Shown piece by piece: positions 55,139 through 61,723 of a stretch of 61,723 bases of DNA. The notes under the pieces were generated by a model. That model worked only from the letters and a program-made list of their open reading frames with translations, had not been told where the DNA came from and ran no database searches. Origin of the DNA: Acidobacteriota bacterium (lineage in GTDB: Bacteria; Acidobacteriota; Blastocatellia; RBC074). The stretch spans positions 1 through 61,723 of the forward strand of contig JAHBSF010000028.1 in the NCBI GenBank assembly GCA_019639255.1, in the 5' to 3' direction. Both the position numbers and the translations under genes were made by a program. Each line of letters begins with the position of its first letter. Positions within the stretch are counted from its first letter, which is position 1.

Positions 55139-55720
55139 ATGGCGAGAGATCTCATCTACTACGTGGCATCCACGCTTGATGGCTGCATTGCGCACGAGGA
55201 CGGCTCCTTCCACGGCTTCCCGTGGGACGCTGACTACGGCGCCGATCTGCTCAGGAGGTTTCCGGAGACCTTTCCGGCGCACCTGCGCGGTGTGGAAAAC
55301 AGTGGAGTTGAGAACCGCCGGTTCGACGCCGTGTTGATGGGACGCAGGACCTACGAGGTGGGGCTGCAGGACGGCATCACAAATCCGTACCCGACGCTCA
55401 GGCAGTATGTATTCTCGCGCACGATGGAGCGGAGCCCCGATCCGCAGGTCACGTTGATCTCAGATGAGCCCAGGCAGGTGGTTCGGGCGCTGAAGCACGA
55501 GCCGGGGCGAGCGATCTGGCTGTGCGGGGGGGCGGAATTGGCGGCAACACTCTTTGGAGCAGGCTTGGTGGACAAACTGATCGTAAAATTGAATCCCGTC
55601 GTCTTCGGCGCGGGCATTCCGCTCTTCGGTAGAGGCATCGAGCCAACGACGCTGATGCTGACGGACAGCAAAGTATACGCAAGCGGTCATCTGGTGCTGC
55701 ATTACACGGTGAAGGCCTGA
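55139..55720 (+). CDS. dihydrofolate reductase-like protein, RibD C-terminal family
   Basis: 193 residues; AAGGAGAGAT precedes ATG 55139. LIYYVASTLDGCIAHEDGS is the usual RibD_C opening; FDAVLMGRRTYEVG near 60, KHEPGRAIWLCGGAELAATLFGAGLVDKLIVKLNPVVFGAGIPLFG near 120-165 are the NADP-binding and conserved turn blocks. Members reduce riboflavin intermediates or unknown substrates. It probably forms a unit with the nitroreductase-like gene 143 bp downstream. Confidence 0.85.
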   Translation: MARDLIYYVASTLDGCIAHEDGSFHGFPWDADYGADLLRRFPETFPAHLRGVENSGVENRRFDAVLMGRRTYEVGLQDGITNPYPTLRQYVFSRTMERSPDPQVTLISDEPRQVVRALKHEPGRAIWLCGGAELAATLFGAGLVDKLIVKLNPVVFGAGIPLFGRGIEPTTLMLTDSKVYASGHLVLHYTVKA

Positions 55721-55863
55721 AGGGTGTGCAGGAATCCGCCTGAGCAGCGGATGTAGGCGACCGCTCGATGACTTTTGCTGCGTGCAAGGTTGCGTAAGCG
55801 CCCTGTGCGCCTGATCCTTTTTGGCGGGGCGGCGGGACGAAGACCCTCGCCCTGGAGGAGAGC

Positions 55864-56871
55864 ATGAACTACAAAGCAGCAGTACGGGAGATATGGCGCC
55901 ACTACGATCTCAGCAGCGCCGCAAGTGACCATATGAATCTCGTCCGGTACGCGGTCCTTGCAGCGTCCAGTCACAATACGCAACCCTGGAAATTCAGGCT
56001 TGAGCGTGGCGGCATCACCATACTGCCGGACCTGTCGCGGCGCTGTCCCGCGGTCGACCCCGACGATCATCACTTGTATGCCAGCCTGGGATGTGCAGCC
56101 GAAAACCTGCTTTTGGCCGCACAAGCCGCTGGGTTAAAAGGCCGCTATTTTTACGACGCATCAGAATCAAGCGTGCGCGTGAAATTCGAGCCGACAACTC
56201 CAGTCCGCTCGGCCTTGTTCGAGGCGATTCCAATGCGCCAATGCAGCCGGACCAGATATGACGGCAGCCCGATTCCGGAGGCGCAGCTTCGTCTGCTGGA
56301 AGAAGCCGCGAAAGGCCGTGGGGTTTCGCTTCTTCTGCTGACGGCCAAACAACAGAAGGAGCAGGTTGCCGAGTATGTCGCGGCGGGCAATACGACCCAA
56401 TTCGGCGATTCCATGTGGGCTGAAGAACTGAAAAAGTGGATTCGCTTCAACGGGCGAGATGCCGTGCGCACCGGTGACGGCCTTTACGGACCGGTTATGG
56501 GAAGCCCCGACGTGCCCAGGTGGCTTGGAAAGCTGTTTATGCGCTTTGCGTTCTCGGCGGAGAATCAGAACCGGAAGGACGTGGACCACATTCGCAGTTC
56601 GGCTGCAATTGCAGTGCTTTCATCCGAGGTCGATGACAAATCCCATTGGATCGAGGCGGGACGATGTTACGAACGTCTTGCACTTCAGGCCGCCGCCTTG
56701 GATCTGCGCACCGCCTTCATCAACCAACCCGTCGAAGTGCCCGCACTGCGCCCGCAGTTTGCGGGTTTTCTCGGTATCGGTAATCGGCGACCGGACCTCA
56801 TCATCCGTATCGGTCGCGGCTCCGCGATGCCGCGATCCCTGCGGCGACCGTTGGAGGAGGTACTGACGTGA
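55864..56871 (+). CDS. nitroreductase-like FMN-binding oxidoreductase (Acg family)
   Basis: 335 residues. MNLVRYAVLAASSHNTQPWKFRLE near 25-45 is the FMN-binding block of Acg-type nitroreductases, followed by an R-x-x-x-Y-D-G-S-P-I region near 135 and EAGRCYERLALQAAALDLRTAFINQPVE near 265. Acg proteins may sequester or use FMN in stress; no enzyme activity can be assigned. GGAGGAGAGC before ATG 55864 is a fair ribosome site. The TGA stop lies at GACGTGAGACGG, the start of A18 flank. Confidence 0.8.
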   Translation: MNYKAAVREIWRHYDLSSAASDHMNLVRYAVLAASSHNTQPWKFRLERGGITILPDLSRRCPAVDPDDHHLYASLGCAAENLLLAAQAAGLKGRYFYDASESSVRVKFEPTTPVRSALFEAIPMRQCSRTRYDGSPIPEAQLRLLEEAAKGRGVSLLLLTAKQQKEQVAEYVAAGNTTQFGDSMWAEELKKWIRFNGRDAVRTGDGLYGPVMGSPDVPRWLGKLFMRFAFSAENQNRKDVDHIRSSAAIAVLSSEVDDKSHWIEAGRCYERLALQAAALDLRTAFINQPVEVPALRPQFAGFLGIGNRRPDLIIRIGRGSAMPRSLRRPLEEVLT

Positions 56872-56882
56872 GACGGCAAGAG

Positions 56883-56945
56883 AGATAACGGAACAAACGA
56901 AATGAAACGAAATGAAACGAAAAGAACGGAAAAGTTGAGTCTTTA
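56883..56945 (+). repeat. family A copy A18, broken at the IS4 border
   Basis: AAGAGAGATAACGGAACAAA opens, a repeated GAAATGAAAC unit follows, and the loop AGTTGAGTC is followed within a few bases by the IS4 terminal repeat. The right arm is missing on both sides of the IS. The left flank GTGAGACGG is the reverse complement of the CCGTCTCAC tail of A13 and A17. Confidence 0.75.
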
Positions 56946-56947
56946 GC

Positions 56948-58012
56948 CTAAGTACAGGACAAAAGTTTGATGACGTTAAGCCACTCGGTGACGTCAAACC
57001 GTGAGAAGTTGACGATCAAGCGACGCAAATGATCAAAGCCGCGGCGAAACAGGGACTGCGGTCGGCGGCCAAGATTGTTGAGTTTCAGGACTTTCTGCTG
57101 ATGAAGCCACTCGCCGATCTTGTGACACCAGCAGAAGGTGATCGCCATTAAGGCGAGAAGCCGGCTCAGACGCTCGCCATCAGTCAGATGGGTCTGCTCT
57201 AAACAGAAACCTCTGGTTTTGAGCGCGGCAAACAGAGTCTCGATTTCCCAGCGGCGAGCATAATCTGAGACCGCACTATCAGTGGGTGTCGGCGAGACGA
57301 TGATCAGGTACTGACCGCTGCCCAGGTAGCAACCGCTGAAATACCACTCATCGCCCCACATCCGGCGTGCTCCTTCGATGACCAGCGGTTGATTGACGCG
57401 GGTTGAGCGAAACAGTCTCCAGACCGAGACCAACTGGCCCCGCCCGTTTGCCACGCGAAAGTTCTCGCGCACGCGCAGTCGGAAATCAATCTCGTTGTTT
57501 CTCAACCATTTTAACCAGTCTTTACCGACGAATTCGCGATCGGCCAGGAGATGTGCGATCTGCTCTTTGCCAAATAGATCGATGAAGATCTCCATCACCG
57601 CGATCCGTTCCTCGGTATGTGAGTTGCCGGCTTTGGGCAGTACCAGCCAAATCAATGGATAGGCGATCCCTTGATGGACGATGCCGAGCATCAGGATGTT
57701 GAGATCGGTTCGGCCGAACTCCCAGTTGGTGCGGTCCAAAGTCAGTTGCCACGGCCCGGCCACTCCAAGCAATTTGACGATGCACTGGGCGACATCTGCG
57801 TATGGAAGTTCAAAGAACCGGAAGAAGCGTTGCAGCTTCTTGTATTGGGATGATTGCTTGGCTTTCCCGTCCAAAGCGCAGGCGATCTCCATCAGGTTGA
57901 CATTCTTGACCGTCACCAGGGCGACGATAAAGGCGGCCACGAACTTGATCCGAGCGCGATGCCAGGATAGATTCTGCGAAAGCGTTTGCTCCACGGAGCG
58001 AATGTCTCTCAT
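56948..58012 (-). CDS. IS4-family transposase
   Basis: 354 residues, apparently intact. The catalytic DDE residues lie in WQLTLDRTNWEFG near 105, AHLLADREFVGKDWLKWL near 165 and ARRWEIETLFAALKTRGF near 265. The latter includes the Y-x2-R-x3-E-x6-K signature typical of IS4 transposases. The stop is inside the terminal repeat of the element. No frameshift is seen, so it may be active. Confidence 0.9.
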   Translation of the reverse strand: MRDIRSVEQTLSQNLSWHRARIKFVAAFIVALVTVKNVNLMEIACALDGKAKQSSQYKKLQRFFRFFELPYADVAQCIVKLLGVAGPWQLTLDRTNWEFGRTDLNILMLGIVHQGIAYPLIWLVLPKAGNSHTEERIAVMEIFIDLFGKEQIAHLLADREFVGKDWLKWLRNNEIDFRLRVRENFRVANGRGQLVSVWRLFRSTRVNQPLVIEGARRMWGDEWYFSGCYLGSGQYLIIVSPTPTDSAVSDYARRWEIETLFAALKTRGFCLEQTHLTDGERLSRLLALMAITFCWCHKIGEWLHQQKVLKLNNLGRRPQSLFRRGFDHLRRLIVNFSRFDVTEWLNVIKLLSCT

Positions 58013-58112
58013 CGTGCGATTTCCTTCCTTGTTTAGTCACTTGAAAGTGTAATCGCACGATGAGTTTATTTCATGTCTCCATTGCGTTTATCTATTTTTG
58101 TCCTGTACTGAG
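56948..58112 (-). mobile_element. IS4-family insertion sequence
   Basis: CTAAGTACAGGACAAAA (from 56948) and TTTTGTCCTGTACTGAG (to 58112) form terminal inverted repeats of about 17 bp with one mismatch. One transposase gene fills the space. The stop codon lies inside the left repeat. No target duplication was visible. The left border cuts family A copy A18. Confidence 0.8.
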
Positions 58113-58276
58113 CTCGACTTTGTACATTTTCTGGAGGAGCAAAATCCGATATTTCGGCCATTTTTCAGAAATTCTCAGAGTTTTTACACATCACCCTATG
58201 AATCCAACTTGACTCAGATGCGTCAAAAACCTGAAGAATGCCTATATCTAAACGAAAACAGCCAAGATTGGCACAC

Positions 58277-59395
58277 TCAGGCGGCAATAGCTAAAGTATC
58301 CTCAAGGTAGAGGGTGTTAAGCTCCGCATCTACTTCAGGCTCGTAGTAAATGTCCGGGATCTTGTACTTCCAAGGTTCGTTCTTCTGCAAATGTTGTTTG
58401 ACATCATGAACGAGAGTCGAGAGGCGTTTCCGAGTGTGGTTACGGGTGCATTTGTCGTGGACTTCCCAGAAGGCACGCTCAATCAGGTTAGACTTTGGGC
58501 AATAAGTCGGGAGCCAGAGAATCTTAAAGCGAGGATGTTGATCCAGGAAGCGACCGACGGCCTTCGCTTTGTGGATGACATAGTTGTCAGCCCCGAGGTA
58601 GATCCGCTTGATCTGCGGGCCGCAATGACGGTCAAGCAGGGTGAGCAGTTCGCGGAATAGCGCATTGGTTTTGCGTGGCCCGACCAGATAGATCATCTCT
58701 CCGGTCTGGAGATTGAGCGCGGCGGCCAGGTATTGCTTCTGATTCTTGCCTGGCGTCGGGATCTCGATGGTTGTTCCTTTGAGGGTCCATTGGCAGCCGA
58801 CCTTGGCCAGCAGATGAATGTCGAGTTCATCAACCCAGAAGAAAGCTTCTTCTGGGCCCAAATTCTCGATTACTCGGCGGATGCTCGCCAATTTGCGCGC
58901 CCGTTGCGGGTCGTCGTCTTTGGCTTTCAGCTTGGCCCGTTTCCAGACGTAGCCTTGAGCGTGCAACTCGCCGCGTACCGTTTCACGCGAGATCGCCAAG
59001 CCCATGCGCGCCTTGATGGTCAAGGCCAGAGTCGCGCAACTCCATCTCACCCGCATCCAACCGAAGGCCCGCGGCGATTGTTCCACCAGCCAGCGCAGAC
59101 TCCGTTGGAAGCGGCTTCCCAGGCACCGCTCCTGGTTCTCGACTGGTTCCGGGAATAATTCCTTGTCCAGTTCTCCGCCGCCAAAAGCTTTCACTGCGCG
59201 ATAGACACTCGATCGAGAGCAAAATAGAAACTCGGCGATCTGACTCGGGTTCTTGCCGGCCGCACACAGTAAGAGAATATGAATCGTCAGCAGAAAACCA
59301 TATCGGCCGCGGCGCAGTTCACGGATCATCTCAGCTTGCACTACCTCTGGGATTTCGTGTCCCTTCGGTGAGGCAGCTTGACGCGGAGTCCTCAT
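58277..59395 (-). CDS. IS630-family transposase
   Basis: 372 residues from ATG 59395; an upstream in-frame ATG at 59599 would overlap the IS66 gene. An N-terminal helix-turn-helix (LRRGRYGFLLTIHILLLCAAGKNPSQIAEFLFCSRSSVYRAVKAFGGG) precedes a DDE domain: FFWVDELDIHL (first Asp), IKRIYLGADNYVIHK (second Asp) and KSNLIERAFWEVHDKCTRNHTRK (Glu). The order matches IS630-like Tc1/mariner relatives. Terminal repeats were not identified with confidence. Confidence 0.88.
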   Translation of the reverse strand: MRTPRQAASPKGHEIPEVVQAEMIRELRRGRYGFLLTIHILLLCAAGKNPSQIAEFLFCSRSSVYRAVKAFGGGELDKELFPEPVENQERCLGSRFQRSLRWLVEQSPRAFGWMRVRWSCATLALTIKARMGLAISRETVRGELHAQGYVWKRAKLKAKDDDPQRARKLASIRRVIENLGPEEAFFWVDELDIHLLAKVGCQWTLKGTTIEIPTPGKNQKQYLAAALNLQTGEMIYLVGPRKTNALFRELLTLLDRHCGPQIKRIYLGADNYVIHKAKAVGRFLDQHPRFKILWLPTYCPKSNLIERAFWEVHDKCTRNHTRKRLSTLVHDVKQHLQKNEPWKYKIPDIYYEPEVDAELNTLYLEDTLAIAA

Positions 59396-59525
59396 TGCCG
59401 ATAGGCGCCAATTAACCGCTTGCCCGTGTGAACCTCTTTCGGTAAGCCGGCGTGACTCCCGCCTCTCCATCGAACTATGCTCGCCTCCGATAGCAAAATC
59501 CCAATACTGATTCGGAGGTATGAAA

Positions 59526-59942
59526 ATGGACGAAACGACGATTCCCGCCGATCTGCTCGAACTCAAAGCCCGGCTCGATGACTGGCGCGCAGGCCGCACA
59601 CATCATCGCCAACCAATACCTGGTGATTTGCGCGAGGCGGTGCTGGAAATGAGCCGCCTGTATATGCCTTCACTGGTGCGACGGATTCTGAAGATCGATC
59701 CCTGGAGGTTGAAAAAGGGGACGGCAAACAAACCGGCTCGGTCCCGGAAAAAGCCGAAGACAGAATTCTTCACCTTGCCGCCCGATGCCGCCTTGCCGCA
59801 AACCGCATCCTCGGCGCCCGCTCCGGTCCCCAGTTGCCGGCTTCAGGTAGAACGCACCGACGGCTCGCGCCTGAGTGTCACAATTCCAACGCTGGATCTC
59901 GCGGCTCTCAAGCGCCTGTGCTCGGATTTCCTGCACTCGTAA
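59526..59942 (+). CDS. IS66-family accessory protein TnpA
   Basis: 138 residues. ATG 59526 has GGAGG at the correct distance; ATG 59520 lies too close to it. The Leu-rich start with a basic middle (LVRRILKIDPWRLKKGT) and RLQVERTDGSRLSVTIPTLDLAALKRLCSDFL at the end are those of IS66 orf1 proteins. It is followed five bases later by the TnpB gene, the normal IS66 arrangement. Confidence 0.8.
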   Translation: MDETTIPADLLELKARLDDWRAGRTHHRQPIPGDLREAVLEMSRLYMPSLVRRILKIDPWRLKKGTANKPARSRKKPKTEFFTLPPDAALPQTASSAPAPVPSCRLQVERTDGSRLSVTIPTLDLAALKRLCSDFLHS

Positions 59943-59947
59943 TCGCA

Positions 59948-60301
59948 ATGGTTCAACTTGCGCCCCAATTCAGGATTCTTCTCGCGTGTGAGCCGGTCGA
60001 TTTCCGCAAGGGGATCGACTCGCTCGCCGCACTTTGCCGCGCCCGACTCGACTCGGACCCCTTCTCGGGCACGGTCTTCGTCTTCCGCAACCGCTCGGGT
60101 ACGGCGATCAAACTGTTCGCCTACGACGGCACCGGGTTCTGGCTGTGCCTGAAGAGATTCTCCAAAGGCAGCCTCCGCTGGTGGCCCCGCTCGGCTACAA
60201 CTCCACTGCATCCGCTCGGCTCTCAGCAACTCACGGTCCTGCTACACCTCGGCGACCCCACTTCTGCCCGTTTCTCCGAGCCCTGGCGCAGATTGACCTG
60301 A
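59948..60301 (+). CDS. IS66-family TnpB protein
   Basis: 117 residues. FRILLACEPVDFRKGIDSLAALCRARLDSDPFSGTVFVFRNRSGTAIKLFAYDGTGFWLCLKRFSKGSLRWW is the diagnostic IS66 TnpB core (D-x-R-x-G, F-x-F-x-N/G-R, K-x-L-x-x-D-G-x-G). The length is usual. The tnpC that should follow in the same direction is absent; only an oppositely oriented tnpC tail follows. Confidence 0.85.
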   Translation: MVQLAPQFRILLACEPVDFRKGIDSLAALCRARLDSDPFSGTVFVFRNRSGTAIKLFAYDGTGFWLCLKRFSKGSLRWWPRSATTPLHPLGSQQLTVLLHLGDPTSARFSEPWRRLT

Positions 60302-60315
60302 TTTCAAGCTCTCTC

Positions 60316-60555
60316 TCAAGCGACTTTTCGTTCACACTCCTGCGCCGTGTAATTCCACGGCAGCCACGCCTGCGGATCTCCACGCACCGATTCCGGGTTG
60401 CTCGCCACCGCCAACAGATAATCCCACGCGCTGACGCCATTGAGCCCGCAACTCTCGATCAGACTCATCAGCAGATCGCCTATCGCCGCTCCGTGCTCGG
60501 TCTTATAGAACAGCGAATTCTTCCGCCCCAGCACCACCAGCTTCAGCGCTCGCAC
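60316..60555 (-). pseudogene. IS66 tnpC 3' fragment (3' exon of a group II intron)
   Basis: 79 codons. RALKLVVLGRKNSLFYKTEHGAAIGDLLMSLIESCGLNGVSAWDYLL and QAWLPWNY are the C-terminal end of an IS66 TnpC transposase. It lies on the minus strand, opposite to tnpA/tnpB, so it belongs to another IS66 copy or to a rearranged one. The intron 3' border lies exactly at 60555/60556, so the 5' exon should lie beyond the intron outside the window. Confidence 0.8.
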
Positions 60556-60560
60556 GTTGC

Positions 60561-61723
60561 CTAAGCGACGGGATCGCTCCCGCCGCTCGGCTTCAAAACC
60601 GTGCTTGACCCTTTCGCGTCACACGGCTCCTCAATCATTTGGCGATTGTCATTCGTACCTGCGGCCGTTTTGTCTTCAGCCGTTTTCCGATCGTGGCAGT
60701 GACGATGGAGAAGTTGCCAATTATGGAAGGCATCCTTCCCACCTGATGCCCGTGGGATAATGTGATCCACTTCCATCAAATCTCCATCTCGGAAATACAA
60801 TCCACATTCCCAGCATGTTCCCTTTTGTTTCTGCAAGAGTTTACTCACTCTTACTGGAACATCAGGGCGACATCCTAATCGAGCGCTCCAATATACCCAG
60901 TTACCGTCGTAGGTACTGCGATTACCTATTACCTTGAGGTGTCTCCGAATTGGAGTCTGACTGTGTCCGGGCAATTGTTGCTTTCCCCCAGGAGTCTGGA
61001 AAGTCCAGAGCTTTCCTGTAGTTTGGCTCCAATATTTGCGGATGATCCAGTCCTTGCGTTTCCCCGTATGGCGACGGAACGCCCAGGCCAGCAAGATTGA
61101 GAAGAGAACCATATCCAGGTAGTTGAACGTTCTCTTGCTCACCACCGTTGAATAGTACCGACTCCAGCCGACGATCGCGGGCATCAAGGCTTTAATCAGA
61201 ACTTGTTGTTCCGCGTATCGTCGGTCGGCTATTTCGGTTCGTAATCTCCTCGCTTGTCGGCGAATGGACAATTTGGCGGGCTTGATGATCGTCTTGAACC
61301 CGAGCGGCTTCCCCTGATGGGTCTTTCCGCTATGAGTTTTTCCCACCGGATATTGCCTGATGTTGAATCCGAGGAAATCGAATCCCGGAATCCCATGCTC
61401 TGATTTCAGGGTATGAGTGATCCGAGTCTTTTCGGGTTTAAAACGTAGCCCCATAGGTTTGAGTTGCGTCTCAATCAGCTCTTGCACTTCTCGGATAATG
61501 TTGAGGTCGTCGTGCACCGCGACCAGATCGTCGGCGTATCTCACGATAATTGGGAGATAAAACCCTCGTCTGGAGTTACGAGTGTATTTCTGCGCCACAG
61601 CCTCTTCAATTCCGTGCATGGCGATATTCGCCAGAAGTGGTGAGAGCGGGCTACCTTGAATAGTACCGCTTTCGGTCGGGAACCACTGATCCTGATCGAT
61701 GACGCCTGCTTTCAACCACCCCT
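60561..61723 (-). CDS. ltrA: group II intron-encoded reverse transcriptase/maturase/HNH endonuclease, C-terminal part
   Basis: About 387 residues are in view and the N-terminus is beyond the window. SGTIQGSPLSPLLANIAMHG and IVRYADDLVAVHDD are the reverse-transcriptase palm (YADD catalytic). RFKPEKTRITH and FDFLGFNIRQY follow. GWSRYYSTVVSKRTFNYLD opens the maturase (GIIM) domain. The C-terminal CWECGLYFRDGDLMEVDHIIPRASGG and HNWQLLHRHCHDRKT form an HNH nuclease. The last residues (EEPCDAKGSSTVLKPSGG) overlap the domain V RNA. It should support splicing and retrohoming. No frame lesion is seen in the visible part. Confidence 0.88.
   Translation of the reverse strand, partial: GWLKAGVIDQDQWFPTESGTIQGSPLSPLLANIAMHGIEEAVAQKYTRNSRRGFYLPIIVRYADDLVAVHDDLNIIREVQELIETQLKPMGLRFKPEKTRITHTLKSEHGIPGFDFLGFNIRQYPVGKTHSGKTHQGKPLGFKTIIKPAKLSIRRQARRLRTEIADRRYAEQQVLIKALMPAIVGWSRYYSTVVSKRTFNYLDMVLFSILLAWAFRRHTGKRKDWIIRKYWSQTTGKLWTFQTPGGKQQLPGHSQTPIRRHLKVIGNRSTYDGNWVYWSARLGCRPDVPVRVSKLLQKQKGTCWECGLYFRDGDLMEVDHIIPRASGGKDAFHNWQLLHRHCHDRKTAEDKTAAGTNDNRQMIEEPCDAKGSSTVLKPSGGSDPVA
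60596..60629 (-). ncRNA. group II intron domain V
   Basis: Read on the minus strand: GAGCCGTGTGACGCGAAAGG, then GTCAAGCACGGTTT. The 34-nt length, the 5' G-A-G-C-C(G), the GAAA tetraloop and the two-nucleotide bulge are domain V hallmarks. Domain VI (about 60556-60592) follows with a bulged A near 60562. Confidence 0.85.

Larger units (their letters stand above)
60556..61723 (-). mobile_element. group II intron, 3' part, inserted in IS66 tnpC
   Basis: The element runs off the right edge. On the minus strand it contains the reverse transcriptase gene, a domain V with the usual GAGCCGTGTG start and CACGG(T) end, and a domain VI hairpin with a bulged A 7 nt before the 3' end (AGGCAAC). The last intron base is 60556, next to tnpC coding sequence. 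The 5' part lies outside the window. Confidence 0.85.

Noticed and set aside
58113-58276. Possible tail of copy A18 after the IS4 (ACTTTGTACATTTTCTGG)
   Set aside because: The match to CTTTGTACC..TCTGG of the A13/A16 tail is short, and A18 already has its tail-like flank on the other side. This 164-base stretch is AT-rich with no gene.
58280-59510. Terminal inverted repeats of the IS630 element
   Set aside because: The segments near 58285 and 59480 share GCTAT but in the wrong orientation; no convincing inverted pair or TA duplication was found.

Overview
The window looks like a chromosomal segment of a GC-rich, diderm, environmental heterotroph. Acidobacteriota is my best guess (about 0.4). 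The reasons are the coding style, the secreted S9 and M14 peptidases, the tannase-like esterase, the YdeP-type molybdoenzyme and the large exopolysaccharide locus. No rRNA, tRNA or CRISPR array was seen.

Layout. (i) 1-2730 is a scrapyard of accessory DNA: an antitoxin-like gene, a decayed DUF433/DUF5615 toxin-antitoxin pair, a small membrane-protein gene followed by an attC-like site, an N-terminal scrap of an adenine methylase, and a lipoprotein-like alpha/beta hydrolase. (ii) 2913-24626 (+ strand) is the first exopolysaccharide half-cluster: nine glycosyltransferase or glycosyltransferase-like genes, a Wzy-like polymerase, an AsnB-type amidotransferase, a two-domain dehydrogenase, a heparinase-like protein, a WecA-like initiating transferase and a secreted phosphodiesterase. 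(iii) 24713-40006 is mixed metabolism: YkgJ-like cysteine-cluster protein, YdeP-like oxidoreductase, second phosphodiesterase, Gfo/Idh/MocA dehydrogenase, S9 peptidase, a divergent SDR/TetR pair with visible operators, an orphan PD-(D/E)XK protein, a tannase-family esterase, an M14 peptidase and a DUF6429-KTSC fusion. (iv) 40026-54709 (- strand) is the second exopolysaccharide half-cluster: STAS protein, SLBB export protein, Wzc-like chain-length protein with a broken P-loop, five glycosyltransferases, Wzx flippase, second Wzy and an acetyltransferase. Together the halves make a complete Wzx/Wzy-type pathway. (v) 55139-56871 holds two small oxidoreductases. (vi) 56948-61723 is a pile of mobile elements: IS4, IS630, broken IS66, and a group II intron inserted in an IS66 tnpC.

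The most unusual content is non-coding. About eighteen copies of a roughly 95-110 bp imperfect palindrome (called family A here) sit at gene ends through the whole window. Each arm is an array of ACG(A/G)AA words spaced 9-10 bp apart, closed by AGAGAGATAACGG at the outer edge. The palindrome carries stop codons in all three frames, supplies the natural stop of several genes, and in two places seems to have been recruited as the signal peptide of a secreted protein. A second family (B), built on GTGCTGAGTG words, forms longer inverted repeats at two other gene boundaries.
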